Source: Bdellovibrionales bacterium Ga0074137 (lineage in GTDB: Bacteria > Bdellovibrionota > Bdellovibrionia > Bdellovibrionales > JAMPXM01). From it: DNA of 64,000 nucleotides. Where the stretch lies: positions 1-64,000 of the forward strand of contig LNDT01000029.1 of the NCBI GenBank assembly GCA_001464715.1. Direction: 5' to 3'. Made by a program: the position numbers and the translations under genes. This document shows positions 28,854 to 37,870 of the stretch, in pieces; within the stretch, counting starts at the first letter, position 1, and each line of letters starts with the position of its first letter. The notes below the pieces were generated by a model. The model saw only the letters and a list, made by a program, of their open reading frames with translations. It was not told the origin of the DNA and did not search any database.

Positions 28854-31034
28854 TCATCCAATAGAAGCGAGCGACGTGAGTCCATGTGCGCGCAAAAGTT
28901 CATCTCGCAGCGGACGATGTTCGATGCTTGAAAGTTTTGGATCACGTTGAAAAATTTTGAAAGCAGCGTCGCGCGACTCCTGCAGAATACGAACGTCGCG
29001 AACAATGTTCGCAAGCTTAAATCCTGGAAGGCCTGATTGCCGTGAACCTAAAAATTCGCCGGGGCCTCTGATCTCCAGATCCCGTTCGGAAATAACAAAC
29101 CCGTCGGTCGTCTCTTCCATCACGCGCACGCGGTCCCGAGCCTCTTCTGAAACCGCCCGGCCCAGCATGAGAAGACAAAAACTTTTGTGCTCGCCGCGAC
29201 CGACTCGCCCACGAAGCTGATGAAGCTGTGAGAGACCAAAACGTTCTGAATGTTCAATGACGATAATATTTGCGTTGGGAACGTCGACTCCGACTTCGAT
29301 AACTGTCGTCGCGACAAGAATTTGAAACTCGCCGTCTCGAAAGCTTCGCATCACTTGTTCTTTTTCGTCGGGCTTCATGCGCCCATGCAGAAGTCCTAAG
29401 CGAAATTCGGGGAATTTTTCTTTGAGCGTTTCAAACTCCGTCATCGCGTTTTTGAGATCGATTTTTTCACTTTCTTCCACCAGCGGATACACGAAATAGG
29501 CTTGGCGGCCTTTTTCGATCTGCGCTTTTACGAAGTTAAGCATTTTGTCGCGGTGGGATTCATAGCCGACCCGAGTCTGTATCGGCGAGCGTCCGACAGG
29601 AAGCTCATCGATCACCGACACGTCGAGATCGCCGTAAACTGTCATGGCAAGAGTTCGTGGAATTGGAGTGGCCGTCATGATTAAGAAGTGCGGCGAAATT
29701 TCGATTTCGGCGGTTTTTTTAGAGCCTTTGGTCGCAGCGACTTTTTGACCTTTGTTTTTCAATTTTGCGCGTTGATGCACACCGAATCGATGTTGCTCGT
29801 CGATGATTACAAGTCCCAGATTTTTGAAAACGACAGCGTCTTCGATCAAGGCGTGGGTTCCGACGGCGAACTGAATTTCACCGCGGTCAAGTAGCGCCTG
29901 AGCTTGTGCGCGCTCGGCCGTTTTAATGGAACCCGTAAATAGACCCACTTGAATTCCGAGCGGTTCTAAAAGTTTTTTCGCCGTTCTGTAATGTTGCTCG
30001 GCCAAAATTTCTGTCGGAACCATCAGCGCCACTTGGTAGCCATTTTCGATCGCCACCAGAGCCGACATCAGTGCGACGAGAGTTTTTCCACTTCCCACAT
30101 CTCCTTGTACAAGACGATGCATGGGTTTGGCCGGAGTGTGGCCGGAGAGGTCTTTTACGATCTCGTCAAAAGTTCTTAGCTGCGCTTTAGTCAGTGCAAA
30201 CGGAAGACTTTGTTTAAGCTTTGTCGCGGCTTCCAGCTTTTTTTCAAACGGAAGCCCTGGCTCTCGGGCCATTCCCTCTTTGCGGGACGCAAGCCAAAGC
30301 TCCAGCCAAAAAAACTCTTCAAAAATCAGGCGTCGATGGAACGGTGATTTGAGCTCCGCAAATTCCAAGGTTGCATCCTTGGGCGGGCGATGAACTTTAT
30401 CGAGCGCCTCAAAGCGCGAAGGAAGTAAGGCTTCCTCAAGAACCCAGCGTGGAAGCTTGTCGAGCTTTTCAAAATCTCCCGGAGAGGCCGCGATGGTCTT
30501 TCGAAGCTCATCGAGCACAAATCCGATGAGTTTTCGAAGCTGCCGGTTCGTTACGCCTTCGGTTTCGGGGTAGATCGGCACAACGATGTCGTCGTCGGTC
30601 ACGGTGTCGGGCGCATCGTCTTGAAGGTCGGGGTGGTGAAACTCGATTTGGCCGCGGTAATGGGTGACCTTGCCGATGACTCTGACTTTTGAAAGCGGTT
30701 TGAACCTCTCGAAGTACCCTTTGTAGGGGACTCGAAAAAACTTGCAGTGAATTCGTCCCGTTTCATCCCGAACGATCAGGTCATAGACCTTTCTTCGGCT
30801 TTTCCCCAGGGTATAGCTTTTCACGGCCACGACTTCAGCCCTGAGACTTACTAATTCATCGGGTTTAAGGCTTGCGATGCTGCGAGCAGCACGGCGGTCC
30901 TCATAAGCGCGTGGGTACCACTCCAAGAGATCCTGAACGGTGAAAACACCGTGATCTTTGAAGCGATCGCCCAACTTTGGTCCGACGCCTTTGATGAACT
31001 GGATGGGAGTGTCGAATTTTAAGATCGCCAACAT
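28854..31034 (-). CDS. recG: RecG, ATP-dependent DNA helicase
   Basis: A 726-residue RecG, the branched-DNA translocase that regresses stalled forks and processes recombination intermediates. An N-terminal helix-hairpin-helix and wedge/OB domain (FIKGVGPKLGDRFKDHG; residues about 50-170) precedes the helicase core. Walker A is GDVGSGKT, the DEAD-type box is IIDEQHRFG, and motif VI is QLRGRVGRG. The TRG motif region follows. AAGGAG precedes closely clustered GTG/ATG/TTG codons at 31029-31037, so the exact start may vary by one to two codons. It is divergent from the HD-GYP gene with only 40 bases between them. Confidence 0.96.
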   Translation of the reverse strand: MLAILKFDTPIQFIKGVGPKLGDRFKDHGVFTVQDLLEWYPRAYEDRRAARSIASLKPDELVSLRAEVVAVKSYTLGKSRRKVYDLIVRDETGRIHCKFFRVPYKGYFERFKPLSKVRVIGKVTHYRGQIEFHHPDLQDDAPDTVTDDDIVVPIYPETEGVTNRQLRKLIGFVLDELRKTIAASPGDFEKLDKLPRWVLEEALLPSRFEALDKVHRPPKDATLEFAELKSPFHRRLIFEEFFWLELWLASRKEGMAREPGLPFEKKLEAATKLKQSLPFALTKAQLRTFDEIVKDLSGHTPAKPMHRLVQGDVGSGKTLVALMSALVAIENGYQVALMVPTEILAEQHYRTAKKLLEPLGIQVGLFTGSIKTAERAQAQALLDRGEIQFAVGTHALIEDAVVFKNLGLVIIDEQHRFGVHQRAKLKNKGQKVAATKGSKKTAEIEISPHFLIMTATPIPRTLAMTVYGDLDVSVIDELPVGRSPIQTRVGYESHRDKMLNFVKAQIEKGRQAYFVYPLVEESEKIDLKNAMTEFETLKEKFPEFRLGLLHGRMKPDEKEQVMRSFRDGEFQILVATTVIEVGVDVPNANIIVIEHSERFGLSQLHQLRGRVGRGEHKSFCLLMLGRAVSEEARDRVRVMEETTDGFVISERDLEIRGPGEFLGSRQSGLPGFKLANIVRDVRILQESRDAAFKIFQRDPKLSSIEHRPLRDELLRAHGLTSLASIG

Positions 31035-31077
31035 CACTCCTTGGAGACTGAAGCTCTTCTTGGCACACTAAGAGGGT

Positions 31078-32088
31078 ATGTCAAAGTCAGGCAACACGAA
31101 TCATTCTGAGACACTCGTTCAGTCGGCACTGTCGGAAGCGATCGGCTCCGCTCCGCCATCGGCTGGCAAATTTAAGATCCGCGTCAACTCGCTGATCCCC
31201 GATCGTCCGACGACGTTTGACACTTTCATCATGATCAATGGCCGGATGGTTTTGTATTTAAGAGCCGGAGACAAACTTTCTGGAAATAAAATCGCTCACC
31301 TTCAACGTGCCGACGTTTTTTATGTCCCTGATGAACAGCGCGCTTTTTTTAAGCGCTACATTTTCGACCGCATGAACGAAGCGGAGCTCGACGTAAAGAC
31401 CAAGGCCAATGTCTTGCGCGAATCCAGCATGACGCTGGCTGAAGAAATTTTTGAAAAAGAAGACGTGAACGAAGCACTGGCGGATTCGAAAGAGCTCATC
31501 ACGAATTTTGTCGAATTCATGGAGCAAGAACCAGCGGCGATGTCTCATCTTGTCGGCCTCTCGTCGCATGATTTCTACACTTACAACCACTCGCTGGATG
31601 TCGCGATTTATTCGTTGGGTTTAGGGCAAGTTGCGGGCTATTCGGGCGACGACCTTCAAGAATTGGGGCGCGGTGCTCTTTTCCACGACATCGGAAAACG
31701 GCATGTGAAAGCCGAGATCATCTGTAAACAAGGTCCTCTTGATGACGTCGAATGGGCGCAGATGCAAAAGCACCCTCAGTACGGTCTTAAAGTTCTCAAC
31801 GAACACGGAGCTAGCGAAGCCATGAAGGCGTGCTGCTTTGAGCATCACGAAAGTTTCCTTGGGAATGGCTACCCCCAGCAGCTGCCGGGAAATGAAATTC
31901 ATCCGATGGCTCGAATCGTCGCAATCACTGACACGTACGATGCTTTGACGACCAAGCGCTCTTACAACGAACCGATGTCGCCGATCGCGGCCGTTGAGTT
32001 TTTATCTTCAAAGCTTGCTGCCAAGTATGATCCGAATTTACTGCGGGCTCTCAATTCAATTCTCTTTAAAATCAAACCTGCGGTCTGA
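31078..32088 (+). CDS. HD-GYP domain cyclic-di-GMP phosphodiesterase
   Basis: A 336-residue protein with a C-terminal HD-GYP domain, a metal-dependent c-di-GMP phosphodiesterase fold. The visible residues are His171, the HD pair at 203-204 in LFHDIGK, the His pair 256-257 and GYP at 264-266 in HHESFLGNGYP, and ARIVAITDTYDALT. The key GYP motif is intact. The N-terminal 150 residues are an uncharacterised regulatory domain (DUF3391-like in position) without transmembrane segments. It would act in the cytoplasm. The stop codon lies within a short tandem repeat. Confidence 0.88.
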   Translation: MSKSGNTNHSETLVQSALSEAIGSAPPSAGKFKIRVNSLIPDRPTTFDTFIMINGRMVLYLRAGDKLSGNKIAHLQRADVFYVPDEQRAFFKRYIFDRMNEAELDVKTKANVLRESSMTLAEEIFEKEDVNEALADSKELITNFVEFMEQEPAAMSHLVGLSSHDFYTYNHSLDVAIYSLGLGQVAGYSGDDLQELGRGALFHDIGKRHVKAEIICKQGPLDDVEWAQMQKHPQYGLKVLNEHGASEAMKACCFEHHESFLGNGYPQQLPGNEIHPMARIVAITDTYDALTTKRSYNEPMSPIAAVEFLSSKLAAKYDPNLLRALNSILFKIKPAV

Positions 32089-32129
32089 AAGAAATCAAAC
32101 CTCCGGTTTGAAAAAATCAAACCTGCCAC
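32067..32129. repeat. short tandem repeat with alternative hairpins
   Basis: The unit AAATCAAACCTGCGGT-TGAAA, about 22 bases, is present in two full copies and a partial third. The pieces TCAAACC and GGTTTGA can pair in more than one register, with A- or T-rich stretches between them. The repeat overlaps the end of the HD-GYP gene and lies beside the end of the convergent rhodanese-like gene, so it may act as a weak bidirectional terminator. Confidence 0.45.
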
Positions 32130-33139
32130 TACTTCATCAGATCGTTGTAGCCGCCGGCGAAACAACCGGCTTGCGCGTAGCCAAAAGCACGCAGCGCCAT
32201 TGTCGAGGCACAGCTCGCGATGCCGTCATTGTCGATCAGAATTACGCGATGTTTTGATTCAACACCGACCGAGAGAAGACGCTGGGCTGTTTCTTCCAGC
32301 GGACGGAAATCGAAGTTGAAAAATTCTTTCCACGGAACGTTGAGGGCTTCGATATTGGGAATCGCCTTTGATCGCAATCCACCTTTTTTCCCAAGGTACT
32401 CAGCCTCGGGACGAACATCGATAATGCGGTAAATTCGAGCCGGTGCTCCATTGTAACTCCATGGCTTCGAGGTCGCCACGTTCTTCATTGCACCTAGGAT
32501 TTCTTCTTTCGTCACGATGAGAGAACTCACCACTTCGGGTTTCCAAATTGGCTTCGCCTCGGTCGGTGCTTCCGGCGGCTGAAGTGAGCGCTTCGAATCG
32601 TCATCGGTGAAAGCCGACTTCGCATTGTCTGGTAAAGCTTCAGTCGTGATTCGTGCTTTCACGGAACCAAAGCGACCGAACCGAACGTCGGAGACTCCCA
32701 TGTAAGCAAGCATCCACGCCACTCTTCCCTCTTCGCCCTGCCCTTCATCTCCAAGTCCCAAAACAACGACTTTTGACTTTGGACCAATGCCAAGCCTTGC
32801 GAGCCTACGAGCAGCTGCGAAAATATCTTTTTGCGGCCAACCGCGCTGATTGGGCGCAGTCTCGGTGTAATCGGCCCAGTTGATTGAAACCGAGCGCGGA
32901 ATTCGAGCCATCGAATAATCAAACGGCGGACGTGCATCCGCGATGACGACGTCGTCAGAAAGTTCAATAGGTCCCAGTAGTGCGCGACTTCCTTCAAACG
33001 ATCGCGAGACGGTTTCACGAATCACCGTTGGCTTTGTCTGACACCCGGTCACGAAGACTAAAAAAGCAAAGAGGAGAAACATCGCGGACCGAGCGTCCGT
33101 TTCAAAGTTCGTTTTCGATTTCAGACTCTGACCTCGCAT
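32129..33139 (-). CDS. rhodanese-fold lipoprotein, probably catalytically inactive
   Basis: A 336-residue protein with a lipoprotein signal (lipobox VTGC after the hydrophobic segment) and two rhodanese-like domains. The first (about residues 55-160) has DARPPFDYSMARIPRSVSI, the second (about 210-335) has IDVRPEAEYLGKKGG. In active sulfurtransferases the strand after these motifs ends in a catalytic Cys. Here that position reads VVVLGLGDEG in the first domain and VILIDNDG in the second, so neither has the Cys. It may bind ligand or protein in the envelope rather than transfer sulfur. A more internal ATG would give the same lipobox. Confidence 0.78.
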   Translation of the reverse strand: MRGQSLKSKTNFETDARSAMFLLFAFLVFVTGCQTKPTVIRETVSRSFEGSRALLGPIELSDDVVIADARPPFDYSMARIPRSVSINWADYTETAPNQRGWPQKDIFAAARRLARLGIGPKSKVVVLGLGDEGQGEEGRVAWMLAYMGVSDVRFGRFGSVKARITTEALPDNAKSAFTDDDSKRSLQPPEAPTEAKPIWKPEVVSSLIVTKEEILGAMKNVATSKPWSYNGAPARIYRIIDVRPEAEYLGKKGGLRSKAIPNIEALNVPWKEFFNFDFRPLEETAQRLLSVGVESKHRVILIDNDGIASCASTMALRAFGYAQAGCFAGGYNDLMK

Positions 33140-33155
33140 CCGAACCTCCGCTCAG

Positions 33156-33224
33156 AGGTACCCGGTTCTTTTTGCAGAAGCAGCGCGTTTCACGCAGCGC
33201 TTCTGCAAAAAGAACCGGGTACCT
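33156..33224. repeat. long perfect palindrome after lysS (copy 1)
   Basis: The inverted arms are 25 bases each (33156-33180 and 33200-33224) with a 19-base centre. The outer arm is GGTACCCGGTTCTTTTT, identical to the palindrome at 39211-39281, while the inner arm differs. It directly abuts the lysS stop codon. There is no T-run beyond the stem, so it is not a classical terminator. It may be a REP-like mobile or structural element. Confidence 0.8.
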
Positions 33225-34754
33225 TCAGGTTTTTTTCATCGTTGGGAAAAGCAGAATGTCGCGGATCGAGGGGCGATCCGTGAGCAGCATCACGATGCGC
33301 TCAAGACCAATTCCCACACCACCTGTTGGCGGCATCCCTGTGTCGATGGCGTGAAGAAAATCTTCATCCATCGGCTGAGCTTCTTCATCAACAAGTCGCT
33401 GCTTTTCTTGCTCTTGAAGCCTAGCCAACTGATCTTCAGGATCATTGAGCTCGGTATAAGAGTTTCCGATTTCCATATACGCGCAGACGGGTTCGAAGCG
33501 CTCAACATGGCCCGGTTTCGTGCGATGTTTTTTCGTGAGCGGGCTGATCTCAATCGGATGATCCATGACAAACGTCGGCTGCCACAAAGCGGGCTCGACG
33601 GCTCCATCAAAGATTTCCATAGCGATCGCAGCTCGTGTACCGGGAGTTTTCATCTCAGACCCCAGCGACTTTGCTTTTTTGAATAGCTCATCGATGGATG
33701 CCGTGTCGGGATCAATACCTGCGTACTCGCGGATTCCATCGTAGACCGACAGACGACGCCACGGAGGAGCGAAGTTGATCTCTTTTCCTTGGTACATCAC
33801 GGTCGTTGAACCGGTGATGGTTTTCGCCAAGTGAGCGATCAGCTCTTCAAAACGTTTCATCTGATCATTGTAATCTGTGTAAGCCTCGTACCACTCAAGC
33901 ATCGTGAACTCAGGATTGTGAGTACGGTCGATGCCTTCGTTTCGAAAGTTCTTTCCGATCTCATAAACTTTTTCGAAGCCACCCACGATGAGGCGTTTCA
34001 AATAAAGTTCAGGAGAGATTTTCAGGAAGAGCTTCATATCGAGCGCACGATGGTGTGTCGAAAACGGATAAGCCGCCGCCCCACCGTAGATCGGCTGAAG
34101 CACCGGCGTTTCGACTTCTAGGAATCCACGCGAATTGAGCCAATTTCTTGTCTCAGCGATGACCTTCGATCGTTTCACGAAAACTTCTCGCGAGTCGGAA
34201 TCCGAAATCAAATCAAGATGACGATAGCGGTACTTGATCTCGACGTCTTGAATGCCGTGATATTTTTCCGGAAGTGGCTCTAATGTTTTGCAAAGAATTT
34301 TGAATTTTTTCGCGTGAAGTGAGAGCTCACCTTTTTTAGTTTTAAAGATGAATCCTTCAAGACCGACGATGTCTCCAAGGTCGATAAGATCAAAAGCTTT
34401 GGCGTCCTCGGGCGAGAGCTCTTCGGTTTTGAGATAAACTTGAATCGATCCCGACTGATCTTGAACGTTAAAGAAAGCCGCTTTTCCCATGGGCCGCTTC
34501 GTCATCAGACGCCCGGCGATTTGATAGCGATCCGTCTCACGCTGATCACCAGCGACAAGAATCTCGCCGAACTTTTCGTGGATCGGCTGAATCGTCGATG
34601 AACGCTCAAAATTATGTGGGTAAGGATCGATCCCCGCTGCACGAAGTTCGCCAAGCTTTCGGCGCTTCTCGGCCCGCAGTGGATTTTCGTCCACCGACGT
34701 CTTTGTCGAGGCAGGGGCCGGCGTGGCTAAGGGCGGAAAGTCGCGGTCGCTCAC
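33225..34754 (-). CDS. lysS: lysine--tRNA ligase (class II)
   Basis: A 509-residue class II lysyl-tRNA synthetase. An N-terminal OB-fold anticodon-binding domain (about residues 60-180) is followed by the catalytic core with motif 2 (FRNEGIDRTHNPEFTMLEWY) and motif 3 (GIGLERIVMLLT) near the C-terminus. Length and order are normal. The first 25 residues are a Pro/Thr-rich extension. It overlaps the aldolase gene by 4 bases, so both are translated from one message. A long palindrome directly follows the stop. Confidence 0.97.
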   Translation of the reverse strand: MSDRDFPPLATPAPASTKTSVDENPLRAEKRRKLGELRAAGIDPYPHNFERSSTIQPIHEKFGEILVAGDQRETDRYQIAGRLMTKRPMGKAAFFNVQDQSGSIQVYLKTEELSPEDAKAFDLIDLGDIVGLEGFIFKTKKGELSLHAKKFKILCKTLEPLPEKYHGIQDVEIKYRYRHLDLISDSDSREVFVKRSKVIAETRNWLNSRGFLEVETPVLQPIYGGAAAYPFSTHHRALDMKLFLKISPELYLKRLIVGGFEKVYEIGKNFRNEGIDRTHNPEFTMLEWYEAYTDYNDQMKRFEELIAHLAKTITGSTTVMYQGKEINFAPPWRRLSVYDGIREYAGIDPDTASIDELFKKAKSLGSEMKTPGTRAAIAMEIFDGAVEPALWQPTFVMDHPIEISPLTKKHRTKPGHVERFEPVCAYMEIGNSYTELNDPEDQLARLQEQEKQRLVDEEAQPMDEDFLHAIDTGMPPTGGVGIGLERIVMLLTDRPSIRDILLFPTMKKT

Positions 34755-35698
34755 AGTTTTTTCCCGGTCTGGCTGAATGTCGCCGTTCCGGCGAACGCAT
34801 CCTGCACGGATTTAAGAAGTTCGATGGCTTCTTTCTTTGGACGTTGGAAAGCGTTTCGACCCATGATCGAACCGAAAGCTCCGCCTTGCGCGAGACCTTG
34901 AACCTCTTCAAGAAGTTCTTTGGTTCCCTTCGCTTCGCCGCCCGAGAAAATCACGATGCGACGACCGGCAAACGAGGAATCAACGACGTGCTTCACGCGT
35001 TCGGCCATTGTTCCCACGGGAATTCCTTGAGCTTCGTAAACTTTTTTAGCGGCATCTTGTTCGATGTGCGCCGTCGGCGGTTTTACTTTGATCACATGAG
35101 CACCCAACTGAGCCGCGATCTGCGCGCCGTACGCGATGACATCGATCGCAGTTTCTCCGGCCTTTGAAAGCTGCTCGCCGCGAGGGTACGACCAGACGAC
35201 AACCGCAAGACCTGCTTTTTTCGCATCTTGAGTCGCCATCGAAAGTTCTTCGTACATTCCCTTGCGGTCCGCCGAGCCTGGATAAATTGTGAAACCAATC
35301 GCGCAGCAGCCGAGGCGAAGAGCATCGTCGATGCCTGAAGAGAGCGCCGAAATCGGAGCTTTGCTCGACCAGAGGCTATCGCTGTTGTTGATTTTCAATA
35401 TCAGCGGAATTTCGCCTGCGTACTCACGAGCACCAGCTTCGATGAAACCGAGGGGTGCTGCGTAGGCGTTGCAACCGGATTCAATCGCGAGATTGAAGTG
35501 ATAGTGCGGATCGTAACCTTCTGGGTTCTTCGCGAAACTTCGCGCGGGACCGTGTTCGAAACCTTGATCGACCGGAAGGATGACCATCTTTCCGGTTCCT
35601 GCGAGGCGACCGTGATTCAGCATGCGCGCCAAATTCGTGAGAGTTCCAGGGTTGTCAGAACCGTACCAGCTTAGAATTTCGCGAACTCGCGGTGTCAT
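34751..35698 (-). CDS. fbaB: class I fructose-bisphosphate aldolase (FbaB type)
   Basis: A 315-residue archaeal-type class I aldolase cleaving fructose 1,6-bisphosphate to triose phosphates, a glycolytic step. The signs are VILPVDQGFEHGP near residue 38, the Schiff-base Lys in GAHVIKVKPP near residue 210, and the phosphate-binding FSGGEAKG and GSIMGRNAFQRP near the C-terminus. It uses Schiff-base chemistry rather than a metal. It is the first gene of a pair with lysS (ATGA overlap). Confidence 0.9.
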   Translation of the reverse strand: MTPRVREILSWYGSDNPGTLTNLARMLNHGRLAGTGKMVILPVDQGFEHGPARSFAKNPEGYDPHYHFNLAIESGCNAYAAPLGFIEAGAREYAGEIPLILKINNSDSLWSSKAPISALSSGIDDALRLGCCAIGFTIYPGSADRKGMYEELSMATQDAKKAGLAVVVWSYPRGEQLSKAGETAIDVIAYGAQIAAQLGAHVIKVKPPTAHIEQDAAKKVYEAQGIPVGTMAERVKHVVDSSFAGRRIVIFSGGEAKGTKELLEEVQGLAQGGAFGSIMGRNAFQRPKKEAIELLKSVQDAFAGTATFSQTGKKL

Positions 35699-35842
35699 CA
35701 GAGTCTCCTAGATGTCGTTTGAGGGCTCAAACTAGCTAGGGCCCCCGGGGAAATCAAGGTATCGAAACCAAGAAATTGGGCGAGTCAAAAGTGAGTCTCT
35801 GTGCTATGAGTCAGGCAACTCGGCACGACAATCGGAGACACA

Positions 35843-36466
35843 ATGACCAGCACTTCAACGCCCAACGTCCGGTTTGAGACGACCCCGAATCCGCAGACGT
35901 TGCGCTTCACGGCAGACGAGATGCTCGCCAAAAGAAGCGAGAGGGTTTTCACTGATCGCCCGGTTGAATTTAAGTCCGCCATCGAAGCGCAGTTTTCTCC
36001 TCTGGCGAAACGACTTTTCGGATTTCCGTGGGCCGCCGGCGTCTATATCGGTCGCGACTTCATTACGGTGACCAAACAAGACTGGGTCGACTGGGACATG
36101 ATTGCGGAACCTTTGGCCGGCCTCATCGAAGAGCACTTAGAGTCTGGCGCTCCCGTTGTGGCTCCAAAAGCTGCGACATCTGGAGCCGATGGCTCAGGTG
36201 CGACGACAAATGATCAATCGGCGAGCACTTCCAGCGATAGTCCGGCGGTTCAAGAGATCAAACGCGTTTTGAACGAAGAAATCCGACCGATGGTTGCTCA
36301 AGATGGCGGCGATGTCGTGTTTTCGAAATACGAAGACGGTGTTGTTTATCTTCACATGCAGGGCTCTTGCGCCGGCTGCCCAAGCTCAACCATGACGTTG
36401 AAAATGGGCATTGAAACTCGTCTTCAAGACGCAGTTCCCGAAATCCGCGAAGTCGTCGCGATCTAG
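35843..36466 (+). CDS. NfuA/NifU-family iron-sulfur carrier
   Basis: A 207-residue two-domain Nfu protein. The N-terminal Nfu_N domain (about residues 8-100) has TPNPQTLRFT, and the C-terminal NifU domain (about 132-207) has the Fe-S binding CAGCPSS. Such proteins deliver [4Fe-4S] clusters to apo-enzymes in the cytoplasm. A flexible Ser/Thr/Ala-rich linker joins the two domains. GGAGA precedes the ATG by 6 bases. It stands alone on the plus strand. Confidence 0.9.
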   Translation: MTSTSTPNVRFETTPNPQTLRFTADEMLAKRSERVFTDRPVEFKSAIEAQFSPLAKRLFGFPWAAGVYIGRDFITVTKQDWVDWDMIAEPLAGLIEEHLESGAPVVAPKAATSGADGSGATTNDQSASTSSDSPAVQEIKRVLNEEIRPMVAQDGGDVVFSKYEDGVVYLHMQGSCAGCPSSTMTLKMGIETRLQDAVPEIREVVAI

Positions 36467-36473
36467 TTGCGTC

Positions 36474-36525
36474 GCTCCGCCGGGGCCCAGCCCGGCTGCG
36501 CTGTCGCCGGCACGTCTGCCGGCGA
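36474..36525. terminator. GC-rich hairpins between convergent genes
   Basis: Two hairpins follow the nfu stop: a GCCGGG/CCCGGC stem and an 8-bp CGCCGGCA/TGCCGGCG stem with a 4-base loop. No T-run follows, so any termination would be weak. They separate nfu from the convergent TIGR02147 operon. Confidence 0.4.
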
Positions 36526-36537
36526 ATTAGGAATTAC

Positions 36538-37359
36538 TTACTTGTCGAATGGGATTAGGTAGGTGCCGACTTGCACGACGCGGTCGGGATTTTTCTCTTC
36601 GACGAGCCAACCGATCAGCTCATCTTGAAAGCGGCGAATGCGGTCGCGGAGTTCCGGAATTTTTTCTGTCGCGATTGGAATGTGAAGAAGTCCCAGCTGC
36701 TGCTCTTTAGGGTTCAGGGTCGAAAGGCTCTCGGACCACATTCGAAGAGTCGCTGCGTGATGTTGCTCCATCAGTTCGCGGTCAAAAACTGTGTCCCCCG
36801 TATCGAGCACTTTGTCGGTTGAAAACCACGACCCGTCTTCACTTTGAGCGATCAGACCTTGGTTTTTTAGAAGCTGAAGGCTCGCTTCGGCCTCTTCTAT
36901 AGAAATCCGCTGATTCAGCTTTTTAACGACATACCGAGGCGAAAATTCGAATTCGGGAAGAAGCGCGAGCTCGCGCACCACCATGTGATACCACTCGGCC
37001 ACGAACTTGATCTGACTCTCTTCGACGAACTCTGTTTTTAAATGACGTCGTGACCGAAGAACTTTTTTCTCGTGAATCTCTTGATCGCGATCACTCAACG
37101 AATTTTCCGCTTCGATCAGCGAAATAAAATAATCAGCTTCCGTCTTTGACAGCGACATCTGTTTTGCGAGCCTTAGGCCAATATCGATCGTGAGCGCGCG
37201 CTTACCATCCAAAATCAAAGCCAGATAGTTGGGGCTTTTCAATTCAAGAAGACTGCAAAGCCTTCGCATCGAAAACCCCGCCCGTTTTGACTTCTTGAAC
37301 TCAATCCAATCCTTCAAGAAGTCCGTCGCTTTTGAATAATTCGAAATCGTTTCGATCAT
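36538..37359 (-). CDS. TIGR02147-family regulator
   Basis: A 273-residue protein of the TIGR02147 (DUF4423) family, found mainly in Bdellovibrio and Fibrobacter. It starts with an HTH-like module (residues about 1-75, with SMRRLCSLLELKSPNYLALIL and a conserved GKRALT segment). The C-terminal all-helical part has the family's LSTLNPKEQQ and IATEKIPELRDRIRRFQDEL signatures. The family role is thought to be transcriptional regulation, but no target is proven. It is the last gene behind two secreted-protein genes (7 bases after the previous stop), which it may control. Confidence 0.85.
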   Translation of the reverse strand: MIETISNYSKATDFLKDWIEFKKSKRAGFSMRRLCSLLELKSPNYLALILDGKRALTIDIGLRLAKQMSLSKTEADYFISLIEAENSLSDRDQEIHEKKVLRSRRHLKTEFVEESQIKFVAEWYHMVVRELALLPEFEFSPRYVVKKLNQRISIEEAEASLQLLKNQGLIAQSEDGSWFSTDKVLDTGDTVFDRELMEQHHAATLRMWSESLSTLNPKEQQLGLLHIPIATEKIPELRDRIRRFQDELIGWLVEEKNPDRVVQVGTYLIPFDK

Positions 37360-37366
37360 TTGTCAG

Positions 37367-37870
37367 TCACCATGCGCAGCTGCCCGGCGTAAGCTCCAAA
37401 GTTGATATGATTTCGTCGACACCGTTTTTTGCCGGTTGCGATAAGCCACCAAGTATTACCAGACCGCGTCCCGGACCCCACAACAAGACCGTCGCTGCGA
37501 CCGAGCTCGAAACATTTCTGTAGGAGTCGACACACGGATCAGAAGAGGCGATTCGTTTCCAACCAAGTTTCGAAAATTCAGCCTCAACACCCGTGCGATT
37601 TAATTTCGCAATCTCAGGAAATTCGGACTCAACAGTTCGAAGCTCAATGAAGGACTCGGCTGAAAAAGTAGAGCTACCGAAAATCGTGTCGGACCAAAGA
37701 CGCAAACCGTGATCACGAAGCGGATTGGCTCGCGCGTATTCTCGAGGAGTCTCTGCCTCGAAACCAAGTTCGAAACTTTCAAGTTTTCCGCCACCGGATC
37801 GTGAAATCGCACCAGCAAATTCGCCCACGATGAGAAGAGCGACAGCCATTAGGATTGATAGAGCCTTCAT
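37367..37870 (-). CDS. small secreted protein, unknown function
   Basis: A 167-residue protein with a signal peptide (residues 1 to about 20). The mature part has a few Cys residues and no known domain. Its start directly adjoins the stop of the upstream secreted protein (37871), and its stop lies 7 bases before the TIGR02147 gene. Operon structure is therefore likely. Confidence 0.7.
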   Translation of the reverse strand: MKALSILMAVALLIVGEFAGAISRSGGGKLESFELGFEAETPREYARANPLRDHGLRLWSDTIFGSSTFSAESFIELRTVESEFPEIAKLNRTGVEAEFSKLGWKRIASSDPCVDSYRNVSSSVAATVLLWGPGRGLVILGGLSQPAKNGVDEIISTLELTPGSCAW

